Source: Manduca sexta (lineage: Eukaryota; Arthropoda; Insecta; Lepidoptera; Sphingidae). From it: a stretch of 64,000 nucleotides of DNA. The notes beneath the pieces are model-generated. The model was not told where the DNA came from. It searched no databases and saw only the letters and a program-made list of their open reading frames with translations. Position 1 is the stretch's first letter. Every line of letters starts with the position of its first letter. The stretch lies in the NCBI RefSeq assembly GCF_014839805.1, contig NC_051123.1, positions 7,856,727-7,920,726 on the forward strand, given 5' to 3'. Positions 24,239-36,400 of this stretch are shown here, piece by piece. The position numbers and the translations under genes were made by a program.

Positions 24239-25160
24239 GGTTTCGTTATCTTCAGTAACTTGTTTCTAGTTGTTATATAGCCGGTGTTCCTTTTATAATA
24301 TGTTTGATTCACGTGCCGATGTTTCTAGTAAAATGTCGTGGTTACATCTCAAATACACAAACTAAAATAGAACTTTATTTTTGTGCTCCATATGTGGAAA
24401 TAGATAACAAATAGTAGGTATGTACTGCGATATGTCTGACAGTCAGTATTTATAAGCATTTTCAACTATTACTAAATTTATAAGTTAACAAAAATATGAA
24501 TGTGCTGCTATTATACCAGTTGTAAAACACTTTATAAAATTAGCAGTTTAATTTAATGTATAGGAGCGATAAAAAATATTACTTGTAACAAATTTGTAAT
24601 GCTATATGTAGAACAAAACGTTTTTATTTTCGTCAAAAGTAATTTTATCTTTGATTGTCATGGAATGCTAGATTCGGATGATGGACGTTTTGTCCAAAAG
24701 ATACCGGATATCGATTAATTAATGTGAAATATAAAAAAATGCCTAAAATAAGAATATAAAAACTGGAAGATGAGGAGGAGAAAAAACAGAAGAGAACATT
24801 TTTACTCCTCATATAAACACTTTTAGTTATGTTGTGAATCGCATCCACCAAGAAGGAACTGAGTCCATTTAAAACGAATAGCATCAGAATATAAAGGGTT
24901 GATCAATACAAATAATTTACGAGGAACATTCTTGCATTGCAGCTTAGCCCGTTCTGACCTTACTAATGGGCGCTATCGATAAAAGTATAATAAAAATATT
25001 GGTCTTGACCAGTTAGAGCAACTTTATACGTAGTGGTTATATTCTCTATAAGCATCTCTATTTCCCTTTATAATCTATGCGTTGCGGGTTGATCATTCTC
25101 TGTAAAGTTTTCGGTTTCCTCGTGCATTATTTTCAATCAACTAAATAATTAATTTGTAAA
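24239..25160. promoter_or_regulatory. Divergent promoter region between unc-45 and CCT6
   Basis: 922 bp separates two chaperone genes transcribed away from each other. It contains TATCGATA at 24974-24981, the core of the Drosophila DREF element often seen at TATA-less housekeeping promoters, and one GAA-NN-TTC pair (24924-24931) that is only a partial heat-shock element. No TATA box is obvious near either start. Function is inferred from motifs. Confidence 0.5.
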
Positions 25161-28100
25161 ATGGCTGCAATTAGCTTACTAAATCCCAAAGCCGAATTCG
25201 CAAGGGCCGCCCAAGCTTTAGCGGTAAATATATCAGCTGCAAAAGGTATACAAGATGTCATGAGAACTAACCTCGGGCCTAAGGGCACCCTAAAAATGTA
25301 AGTTTTGCAAGATTTTGTCTTTTGATTTGCTTGTTTATACTTTTAACAATGATTTTCCAATGATATAATTCGACTTGCAATATTTAATACCCTATTTTAT
25401 TTAAAATTCGCCGGTTTTTGACGTCCGAAAAGTCATATGATTTCATGCGATCCGCGTTAGTCAGAGACCGGATCTTTTAGCGGTGAAAACTAACTTCTCC
25501 CTTTTGGGCATAATTTGCTCTATTTTAAAATACCATTTCTTATTAAATCAGGAATATGAATAATTATGCTTGTTACTTAAGAGAATTTGTATATTGTTTA
25601 CGGTTTTGTGAACAGGTGTGACTACAAGACTAGCTTCCGAGGACATTTTTTGGCTGATAATTATTATTATAATGTATCACCAAAATTGCCTACTATTTTG
25701 AGATTAGGCATGTAATATTACTTTCCTAAAGTAATTTATATAAACTCCTAATTTTATTTCTTTTTCTTTCAGGTTAGTGTCTGGAGCGGGTGACATTAAA
25801 ATCACCAAGGATGGCAATGTCCTGCTCCACGAGATGCAGATTCAGCATCCCACTGCCTCATTGATAGCTCGTGCCTCCACAGCACAAGACGATGCCACCG
25901 GTGATGGCACCACCTCCACTGTGCTCCTGATTGGGGAACTGCTCAAACAAGCTGACATTTACATTAGTGAAGGTAAATATTTGTTGTTTTAAAATTAGGT
26001 AAATGTTATTACATTTTTTAAATTTAGTGTGATTATTTTGGTTGTACAATATATTCTTCTTTAAATGGTATATAGAAGACAATTAAAGTATTTGCTTCTG
26101 TTGTTTGTGGCTTCTATGACTGTACTATTGTATAGTATAATGTAATAGTACAATATAAAAAATTGCCTTTATTGTGTCATATGTGTTGCTGAAAAATTAT
26201 TTTCTTAAATTGTAGGTTTGCATCCAAGAATAATTACTGAAGGATTTGATGCAGCTCGCAACAAGGCTTTAGAAATTTTAGACTCAATGAAGATACCTAT
26301 TGAGGTCAAAAGAGAGAACCTATTAGATGTTGCTCGTACATCACTTAAAACAAAGGTGAGTCTCATAAAATCATATGTCAAGTAGAAACATCAATATTTT
26401 AAGTAGAAAATGAAGGCATTAGTTACGCCCCTGCCAACCCATTCTAAGGTAAAGGTGTGAGTGTCAATAGAGTAAAAGGCATAATTTTAAATACTTTATT
26501 TTTTAGGTCCATTCAAACATTGCGGAATTGTTGACCGATGCTTGTGTAGATGCAGTACTGTCTATCCGCTCAGGTGATAAGCCTGTGGACTTGCACATGG
26601 TGGAAATTATGGAAATGAAACACAAAACGGCCACAGAGACTACACTTATTAAAGGTAGCAAGTTCAAAAAGTAAAAAAAATATATTTAGTTTTCAAATAA
26701 TAATATAGCACTAAGGATTTCAATTGTCCATCACTGCTGTAATTCTATGGATTCATATCATTATAAATACATAACATAGAATGTATTCTATTAAATAATT
26801 ACTATGTTTAATCACTGAATGTAATATAAGTAGTTATTGTGTCTTACTTCATTTGCCCATATTTTATAGGGTTGGTTATGGATCATGGAGCGCGTCACCC
26901 GGACATGCCGAAACGCGTGGAAAACGCTTACATTCTGACGTGCAATGTCTCGCTGGAGTATGAGAAGACACAAGTTAACTCAGGCTTCTTCTATAAATCT
27001 GCTGAAGAAAGAGAAAAGTTAGTCGCTGCAGAGAGGGACTTCATTGATCAAAGAGTTCAAAAGGTAAATAAAATATTAAACAGTTTAATTTATCCTAGAT
27101 TAAATCGTTAACGCTAAAAACTCACGAAGCGGTTTTTAGTCGCGTCCGCCACGGTCGAGAAACAGCTATTTTATTTCCAAACTCAGGACGACCGGAGATC
27201 TTTGCGATGTATAACGGCCGCGGTTGCGATTATCATCCGCAAACTTGGCGGGCGACTATCGCAAGACGGGCGGTTAAAGGTCAGTTGAGTTTCAGAACGC
27301 GGCGCCATGGACACATCCTATTAACGATAACGATGCCATGTGTAATAATAAGTTACTGGAGCAAAATGGCGTCGGATTTCTGTACCCCCAGCGGACTACT
27401 ACAGTCGCATAACTACAGAGCGCGTGGGCGTTAACCGCTTAGGCTGTGGGTACGGGAGCAGCGTACTGACTACTCGGCTCGCACGATTCTACTAGTTGCC
27501 CGTCGGTACAGCGGGTACCGCGTACAACCGCGCACGCCTCATGCGTAAAACGCGTCGTGAAATGCGTTTATTTACATTTTGCATTCTACAGAAATTGCGT
27601 GCCCGCAACCAATTCAAACCGATCCAAATGTCAAATACCACTTCGTGAGTTCTTGGCGTAAATATCAAATAAAAATTAATAAAGTGATCGGTCAGTTTTG
27701 CAATTTTTTGGTGCTTAAGCCGATTTGTATATTTACTGCATTGTATAGTATGTATATTCAATTAACGTTTTATTGTTATTACTAATACACATGTTCTGGT
27801 CACAACAGATTATTGCGTTGAAAAAGAAAGTGTGCGATGGTACAGACAAGACATTCGTTGTCATTAACCAGAAAGGTATTGACCCTATGTCCTTGGACGC
27901 ATTTGCCAAGGAAGGTATCATAGGACTTCGCAGAGCCAAGAGACGTAACATGGAACGTTTGGCATTAGCCTGTGGTGGTATGGCTGTGAACTCTGTAGAC
28001 GACTTGACTGAAGACGTTTTGGGTTACGCCGGACTCGTTTACGAACACATCTTGGGAGAGGACAAGTACACCTTTGTTGAGGAGTGCAAAAACCCACAGT

Positions 28101-28586
28101 CTGTTACCATTCTTATTAAAGGTCCAAACAAGCACACGCTTACCCGAAATTAAAGATGCCGTCCGCGACGGTCTCAGGGCAATCAACAACGCCATAGAGG
28201 ACAAATGCATAATTCCCGGTGCAGCCGCTTTCGAGATCAAAGCGAATGTAGAACTCCTTAAATACAAGGACACCGTTAAAGGAAAGTCTCGTTTGGGTAT
28301 CCAGGCATATGCAGAGGCATTGCTGGTCATCCCAAAAACGCTAGCTGTCAACTCTGGCTATGATGCTCAGGATACGATTGTGAAACTCCAAGAAGAAGCT
28401 GGCTTGAGCCCTGATCCTATAGGCCTTGACTTGAGCACCGGAGAAGCTATCAAACCTAATGATTTGGGCATCTACGACAATTACATTGTTAAGAAACAAA
28501 TCCTCAACTCCTGTTCTGTAATTGCTAGCAACCTCCTTTTGGTTGATGAAATTATGAGAGCGGGTATGAGCAGTCTCAAGGGATAA
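25161..28586 (+). CDS. CCT6: CCT6, T-complex chaperonin zeta subunit, with a one-base frameshift in the last exon
   Basis: Exons: 25161..25297, 25773..25972, 26216..26355, 26507..26654, 26870..27063, 27809..28586. The protein starts [19 protein letters not shown], carries [10 protein letters not shown] and the ATP-binding GDGTTS, and ends in [15 protein letters not shown] and [16 protein letters not shown]6 is one of eight subunits of the cytosolic TRiC chaperonin that folds actin, tubulin and other clients. In exon 6 the frame ends after [11 protein letters not shown] (TAA 28151-28153), while the rest of the conserved protein ([15 protein letters not shown]) continues in the next frame. One surplus C in the CCC at 28143-28145 explains this; ignoring it, the CDS gives 531 residues, the normal length. 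An assembly error is likelier than a pseudogene because everything else is intact. A polyA signal is at 28776-28781. Confidence 0.94.
27100..27560. repeat. GC-rich insertion-like segment in CCT6 intron 5
   Basis: Intron 5 (27064-27808) contains about 460 bp of CpG-rich sequence between AT-rich flanks. Near its left edge ctaaaaac and gtttttag form an 8-bp inverted repeat (about 27113-27138). Its frames encode nothing I recognise. Composition suggests a mobile element; no TSD was found. Confidence 0.4.
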
Positions 28587-30564
28587 TATAAGTTGTTGAG
28601 GGCCAAGGAAGTATTTTTAAATAATATCGCTTTAGTTCACTTTACTTACTACACTCTTGCATTGCAGTGATATTTTTTTTTTCTTTTAATGATGCATTTA
28701 ATACATCTATAAATTAATTGATATTTGTCGCAAAACCATTGTATTAGTGTATTAACACATTACTCTAATTAAATTAATAAATGCTAAATAATGTTGTTTC
28801 ATTTCTAAATGAAATTTGTTTAAATTTAATATATATTTATTGGACAACAAATTATGTAACTACAGCATGGTAAAATTACATGGTAACACAAATTCCCTAT
28901 TGAATACAATACATAATTAAAATTAAGCTTAGTAGGATTCACAAATCACAAGACTACACATTAATATATAAACTTTTGTTCACGGTTCCACCTGCATGAT
29001 TAAACTTTTCTCTGGGCCAATGTCACACTATGTACTTTCCAGGTTAAAAACTATCTCTGTACCAGTGGCTCAGCCATGAAAACGTAACCGACTGTTGCTT
29101 CCGCATTTATTATATTATGGTTTATATTGATATTTTGATATCGTGCTTTTTCATGTACATAAGGGTGACATGCCTTATATTAACTATGTAGATATATAAA
29201 TATAATTGATTGAAAAAATAACACTTTCACTGATATAGTCTTTACAGGATTAAGTATTTTTCTTATTTTGAATTATGGAGGTTCCACTGCTTTTGTCCAC
29301 CCAGCTATTGGTTTGTTATTTATAAATATAACAATTTATAATAGATTGTGTGAGCAATATTTATATATTAGCCAGAATATTATATACATTTTTACAGATA
29401 AATATATATATATATTTTTCGATACGTAAAACACATTGGAAATGAAACTATTTATACATAATAAATTTATATGAAATTCTAGTTAATTCTAAAACTATAA
29501 AACCGCGTAACATGGTGAAAAGAGAATCAAGGATTTCAATGAAAACTGAATATTATTAAATTGTCGCCTTATGATTTCAGTTTGTATTACTTTACAGAAT
29601 TTGATTTATAGCGACAGAACATATAAATTTCGTTTATGTTTTTTTTTTCAAAATCTACAGTTCAAATTTCCATGAAAGGGAAGAATTTACACTTTTGTAC
29701 AAAATAGGCCCAAGATTTCATTGAATATTTTTTTATGATAATAATTTAGGACAATAATTGTCTTAAATGCAAAACTTAAAGAAGAAAAAACATGTGATCT
29801 ATTGTGTGTATGTTATCTTACATACAATTATGTGTATTTAATTTCTCTGTAGTTTTTTCAAATTATCTTTGATATAAAAAAAATAACAAAATTTAACTTT
29901 AAATGCGAAAAATTAAAATCGAAATTAGACTTTAAAATTAACAAGTACCATGACTCTTGTAAACTTAATTACATAAATACATAATAATATACCTAATACG
30001 ATTTAATACAAAGCATTCCACAATGTTCAACTACTTTGGAATGACCAAGTAAATGCATTAACTACTGTATGAATACAATAAAGTCATCTAATGAAAACAA
30101 AATTCTTTGGCTTTTAATATACTTTTTCGACGTGGATAGGTTCCAAAATATGTATAGTATTGCTATGCAACACAAATGTGATGTATAAAATAAATTAAAT
30201 GTAAGTTCTAAAAAATAGACATGAGGCTAATGAATAGTAATGATCTTTTACACTGTATTCGAGCCAAACTGTATATGCATCTAAATACATGAATATAATA
30301 CTAGAAACAATTGAGACCAGCAAAGATCACTAGAACTGGAAAGTTCAATTATTATACGAGTTTGTTCAGTTTCATTACCCACAAAAAAAATTACACTTGA
30401 CCCTTTTAGACAAAATAGATTTTCTATACTTTAAAAATAAATATAAAAACATTTTCCCACGACCAGTATGCTAATATAATAATTAAACCTTTATCATTTA
30501 CTCCATATATGTAAACATAAAAGGTCAGGTATTGTATGTGTCTCCCTATGGCAGAATGTTTGAC
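28587..30564. other. Convergent 3' region between CCT6 and CDIPT
   Basis: Nearly 2 kb, strongly AT-rich, no coding signal. CCT6 probably ends near 28800. On the other strand the AATAAA complement at 28836-28841 could end a CDIPT mRNA with a UTR of up to 1.7 kb; nearer hexamers are also possible. A short (TA)n tract sits near 29403-29416. Whether the whole stretch is CDIPT UTR cannot be decided from sequence. Confidence 0.5.
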
Positions 30565-32330
30565 CTAATTCTTTTGTTTGCTGGCGGCGGCGGCTCGCTC
30601 GTTGACGTCAATGGTGGCCAGGTTGAGGGATGCTACAATGCCGTGCAAAACTGATATCCCAGCCTTGACTACCGCCACAGGCATTGAAATAAGGGCAATC
30701 AGCTTGAATAGGCCCATTCCCAACACTGCAATAAAAATTAAATGAATATAAAAACTTTCGAAAACATTTTTGTGGAACAAAAACATCTAAATTTGTTATC
30801 TAATCTTAACAAAAATAAAAGTGTTCTAATTTCCACTATTAATACTGTTTTGCTGTAATGATAAAAATAGTGTGTCTAATCTATAAAACAAACACTGACT
30901 CGGTTTTAATCCAAACCGCAGCTGTTAAATATAAGTGTTCTATATGGTTTTGTTTCAATAACTAAAAGTTCATGTTAAACACATATAGTAATTTTTCAAC
31001 AATAATTTACAAAATCATTTTAGTGATTTAGACTGTTGAAATTGCAGTTAGTTTAGTCAATTTCAATACTATAAAATTGCCTATAAAACATACCAAATGA
31101 AATACAAAAGTCATAGGAAGATATGTGCATTTCACATTCATGTTATGCAATCTTATTTTCAATAAAATAACTTTCGTTAAATATAATATAACTGTGTCCT
31201 TACCAACAGGTCCTGTGTAGAAATACATGACATATAAAGCAGCATAGAATGCTTCATTTCCAGCACACATAAAGAACAACACAGTTTTGTTTGTATAATA
31301 CAAATGCATAATAGGATTCTCAGACATGTCAATAAATTTGTGTGAAGTCTTTCCTGGAGGGTGGAAGTGTGGAGATACAACCAATGGCAAGTGATATCAA
31401 TAGCCATGGAAATTTGGAACCAGAATGTATAGGTAGGGTAGAAGGTTGCCAGCGTCATCATGAGACAGCTGGTGCCAGCACGGTCAGTAAGCTGATCCAA
31501 CATTGCACCAAACTTGGTACCTGGAATAGATATTTTGTTGGAGGATTAATATTTCTATATCATAAAATTTTTAGACATTATTGCAAGGGAAAGTCTTGGT
31601 CATTAAGCAATCTGCGATGATGCTTCGTATTTAAAAATACTATTGATCTTATGATTTCCTTTCTTCGTATGGATGTTGTGGGTGAATATACAATGTTAAT
31701 AACAAAGTTTTTTCTACATAACTTATAATTTAATTTTACAAACACTTTTAAATGTAATATTTTAAAGACTTATAAGTATTTATATGGAGTTTACAGTATA
31801 TAATTATATAATATTCAATAAAATTTTCAGAAAAACCTAAACAGAGACCTTATAATAATTTGTTTTTCCTTTTATAAACAACTGCAAATTTATAAAAGGA
31901 TTAAAAACAATTATAAGATAATGTACTATTATGAATTTATGAATGAATGTAATGCGAAAAACGTTTATAGAAAGATCTATTGAAAATTAGAGTATGTGTA
32001 TGGTTGAGCTTCTTGGCATGGATAGGACAAAATAATTAATTAAATTATTTGATACCATACAAAAGCACTTACTTTGATTGAAATACCTTGCCGCATGACC
32101 GTCGATTGCATCCAATAAAGCTGATGTAATATAACACGTACAAGCAAGCACGCAGTGGGTGGGCATGTAATAAAATGAGATAATCGCCAAAATCACTCTC
32201 GCAAAACCTGCAAACATCATAAAAATGAGCAAGAAAATTTCTTTGATATGCAAAGATATCCAAGAAATACGCATTACGTACCAATTATATTGGGCACAAA
32301 TAGAAAAATGTTTTCTTTAGATTCCGTCAT
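30565..32330 (-). CDS. CDIPT: CDIPT/Pis, phosphatidylinositol synthase, with a one-base frameshift in exon 3
   Basis: Exons in gene order: 32282..32330 (MTESKENIFLFVPNIIG), 32073..32207, 31204..31520, 30565..30725. The protein is an integral ER membrane enzyme joining CDP-diacylglycerol and myo-inositol. The CDP-alcohol phosphotransferase signature DGx2ARx8Gx3Dx3D is complete, read across the exon 2/3 junction as DGHAARYFNQSTKFGAMLDQ followed by LTD. Other marks are MAIDITCHWLYLHTS, TSHKFIDMSENPIMHLYYT and FFMCAGNEAFYAALYV. Within exon 3 the frame slips: the first half reads to ...LHTSTLQ, and the conserved GKTSHKFID follows in another frame. One missing C on the + strand near 31353-31354 explains it; allowing for this gives about 220 residues, the usual length. 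The C-terminus (AAAASKQKN) is intact. Confidence 0.93.
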
Positions 32331-33485
32331 TTTTGATTATAAGTTTATGTTAGTGCAATATTTAGCAAATAATTAGAGTTATGGATTTTTAAAAATAACA
32401 AATGACTGACGACAAACGCGCACAACACCCTTAAGGGTTGTAAGCAGAAACTAAAAAAAACTACCATATATGAATCTAAATAAAAATTCTACCAAATTAA
32501 AAAAAATATATGTTCTCAAACGTATAAAGTAGAGACCCAAAAGTTAATTCCATCTAGTAATTAATCTTAATACTGCATTAAAAACGTATAACAATGTCAA
32601 CTACATACAAGTGTCACGTAACATTGAACATTACAGGCGCGTCACGCCTTTGGTCTTTCAATGTGAGTATTTTACCAATCAGCTCAATAGATTTTTTTAA
32701 GAAAATGTGAATGAGGGTAATTAGATAATTTTTTCCATATAGATGACGTGTGGTGCGGCGCGGCGCGGCGTCGCGCACCACAATTTAATAATAATGACAC
32801 TGAAATAAAAAAAATAACGTATTATATAATAACGTAAGCCCGCTTCACTACAAATAAGTTTGAACTATACTAATTCTTTTGCCTCCATTTTGTGAGCACC
32901 AAGAGCTGTGGTAGCAATCAGCACCACGTTTTGAGTATTCCGTGGTTTTGTTTTTTATTAAAATTTATTTTAAAGCTGGCAGCATTAGTGCAGCCCTATG
33001 TCAAGGGGACAAAACGTCCGGCGAATGAAGTACATAGTGGTTATATTCCCTTTGTATGTTATGTTACGACTAAAGCCGGAAGTCCTGTACATTACAGTGT
33101 CACTGCTTACAACTTCCATTCGTAGGCTAGAATACAATGAATCTTGAAAATGTTCGTGTTAGTGAATGCTAGGTGTTAGCTCAAAATATTGGTAGAGGTG
33201 TGAAGCTAGCATAAAATATTTTGATATTTATTATCTGTGGTTCTATTTGGCATCTTCGTCGCCAGAGGGCATGTGTGTTGTCGTTAAAAATGTTGGTCGG
33301 AAACTGTCTAAAATGATGAATCCGGGTTTTCAAATGGTTAGAACTTTAATTATCTTGTAGAAAAACCACCCAAAATGATCCGATTTAGTAGTTAATTAGT
33401 GGAAAAGACTTTTTACCGGGGTAGAGAGTGGTTTCGGTGTGAAAAAGTCATAAGACTTGTGTCATCTGACTGTTCTTCCTTCAAG
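32331..33485. promoter_or_regulatory. Bidirectional promoter region of CDIPT and the large + gene
   Basis: About 1.15 kb between two divergent starts. A G/C-rich core at 32749-32782 contains 9-bp inverted arms (tgtggtgcg and complement) around gcgcggcgcggcgtcg, standing out from AT-rich flanks. 33250-33485 is probably 5' UTR of the + gene. No TATA box is clear. Confidence 0.45.
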
Positions 33486-36400
33486 ATGGCTTCTTCGCCG
33501 GAGTACGATAAGGAACCAAAAGCCCCGGATAAAAGTGCCACAACTGTATCTAGTGAAGATTCAAAACTACTACACAATTCAATACACGACCAACAATCGA
33601 ACTCTGACCTCAAGTCAACACATAACACCGACAATGCCGAAGCGGAGGTAAGACTAACTTGCTATTTTCCGATCATGAAGTGACTTTTGTCGATTTCCTT
33701 TGCTATTATTGCCAATATTGTAATAGCTATTCAATACAAATAGTATTTCGGTACATTGTAAGGGTTAGTATAACATGGGACACGTTCTGTGATTGTTAAC
33801 AGATAGGGATGTGAAAATGGCGAAAGATAATGTCAAAAATAATAATTATGTCTAATAATAATGCCACAGGGGAATTGTGCCCGTAGGCATGAGTATGCAT
33901 TTTGATTATTGATATATTATTATTGTTTTTTTAAAAACCGCAACTAATTCTCGTGGTATGTATTCTGAAAATATTAAAAACATTAACATAAATTTTATTG
34001 TATTATACCTCTCAAAGTTTCGGTTGTTTGTGATGATACAATTCACCTGATTGATTCATTTTTATGAATTGTTAATAACATGCAATTAAAAGTGATCTAC
34101 TAACATAATTCTTTTGTCAATTAGGCTGAAAGACCTCTTGAAGTGTCAAATTTGAATGTCACTAATTTATTTAACTATTGAAGTAGTGTTATTCAATATA
34201 ATTAATTATTGAATCACTATACCCATTGATTTGTCAGAAATATTCTTCCATATTTCAAAACACTACTACCTTCTCTAACATAGAAGTAAAGTTTAGCCTT
34301 GGTTAATTTTTTAACCATATACATTAGAATAAAAGTAGATAAGTGATATTTTCTCTTAGTTAAGTGCTAAAAAGTATTATTTTGGTTTTTGTCTGTGTGC
34401 TTCCTAGAAGACTATAAAAAGTTGGTTCATTGTGTAGTTGACCAAGGGGTGTTGAAAGCTTTAATGTTCGGCACTGTTAAGCCACTTTGCCTAATTGAAT
34501 CTTTGTTTTCTTCTTGAAGGATAGAATATAAAAAAAAAACTTTACATCATATTGTATTTTATGTTTGCCATTTTTATAAAATAAGTTACATATCAATAAA
34601 ACCTTATTTCACCCTGTACAGGTAAATGTTGTCCATCCATCAATGTATAAGATGGATAATGCTTAGTCTGCCATGCTCTGTGCAAAAGCTGTATGTCAGG
34701 GAAACTTTATTTTGAGATTATCAAAGTTTTGTAAATATAGTTTTGTATGTAAAATTGAGATAGAGAAACTCTTTTATGCTTTTTTTAACAAGTTCTAAAC
34801 AAGATACTGTTGTTTAGGTAGGTTCATTGGATGGGTCGTTTTAAGCTATCTGACAATGTAAAAATCAAGATTGCTTTTTTTTTGAGATACCACTTTTGAG
34901 CTTAGCATGGCAGTAATGCAGTCTTTTGTTTACCATTTATTTGGGTGCTTGGCTTTATTTTTGGTTGCTCTGTATTATGTTCAATGATTAGTGTTACTCA
35001 AACATCATGAAACAGACCCTTAAGTTTGCTAACAATGTAATATGTTTACATAATCCATCTGAACTCAAGTTTACCTTCCTTTCTCTTAGCTTATCGCCAT
35101 TAACTTCTGATTGTAAGAATACATCACATTATAAAGTATAACCTAGGCCATTATATTCATAAATTTTGAAATTAAGATAAGTGAGTGAACTCAGATAGTA
35201 CTCACATAAATTACATTGTAGCAACAATATACAGCAATTTTATTTTGGTACAAAACACTAAATTCAAACTAACATAGATATAGTATTATCGTTCCCTTCA
35301 AAATTTTTTATTATTTAAGTATAGTTCACATTGAATTTAGGAATGCATCCTTCCCATAAGATTTGTCTTGATGTCTAGATTGTTTTGGTTAAATAAAAAC
35401 CCCACTGTGTTAATAACAATATGAAAATATTCAAGGAAATTCATAAGTAATGACATACACCATCAATATGACATTAAATTATTGTCTAATATAAATAATA
35501 TTAAATGTAGATGAAAAAGTTAACTTGATCCAAACATTTTGTGTTACGTTTTGATAAGAAAAAACATTCCATAATAACTAATCAATACAATTTATTAAGT
35601 TGTATTAATCATTATCACTAACATTAGGATGGTATTATACTAGTGGTGATAGTCTGTGTTATTTTTATTGGAGTTATACAAGTTTAATCATTAAGGTTCA
35701 TATTATTTGTATTTTTTATTATTAGGTACATTGTCTGCATATTAATTTATATATAATCTATATATATAAAAATGAATTGCTGTTCGTTAGTCTTGCTAAA
35801 ACTCGAGAACGGCTGAACGGATTTATCTTATCTTGGTCTTGAATTATTCGTGGAGGTCTAGGGAAGGTTTAAAAGGTGAGAAAAATTCGAATAATTGCCG
35901 GGAAAATCCTCAAAACAGCATTTTTCTATTTCCCATACAAAGCGTTTTCTAACTAATACGTAGTGTCAATTTGAGCTTTATTGCTATTGTATAAAGTTCA
36001 CTGTTGTCTAAGCAATGTAGGTGTGTTCCTAACATCAAAGCAGTGTGCGTTGGAGCACAGAATATAATAATGTAATGTCGGCGTTCTGAAACTCAACAAA
36101 AGTGATATCGCGGACCCGACTAAATTGAACAGTCACAAAATTTAATATATCATTAGTTATTTGGTTGGCTTCACGATATTATTTCTTTTGTTTTACTTTA
36201 AAATGCATGTTTTCGTTATGGACAATTTTTGAGCTACTTTTGCATATCTATACTTATAATAAATCTGTAGAGAGGTCAATTCTGTACATGAAATATATTT
36301 CCAAAATAAATGGGGGTGATTAGGGATCGATACTGATGCCAAAAATGCAATTAGTAAAATTTTTGTCTGTCTGTCTGTATAACCGTTAAAGAAACAAAAA

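Noticed and set aside
24924..24931. Heat-shock element in the unc-45/CCT6 promoter
   Set aside because: Only two of the usual three alternating GAA units are present.
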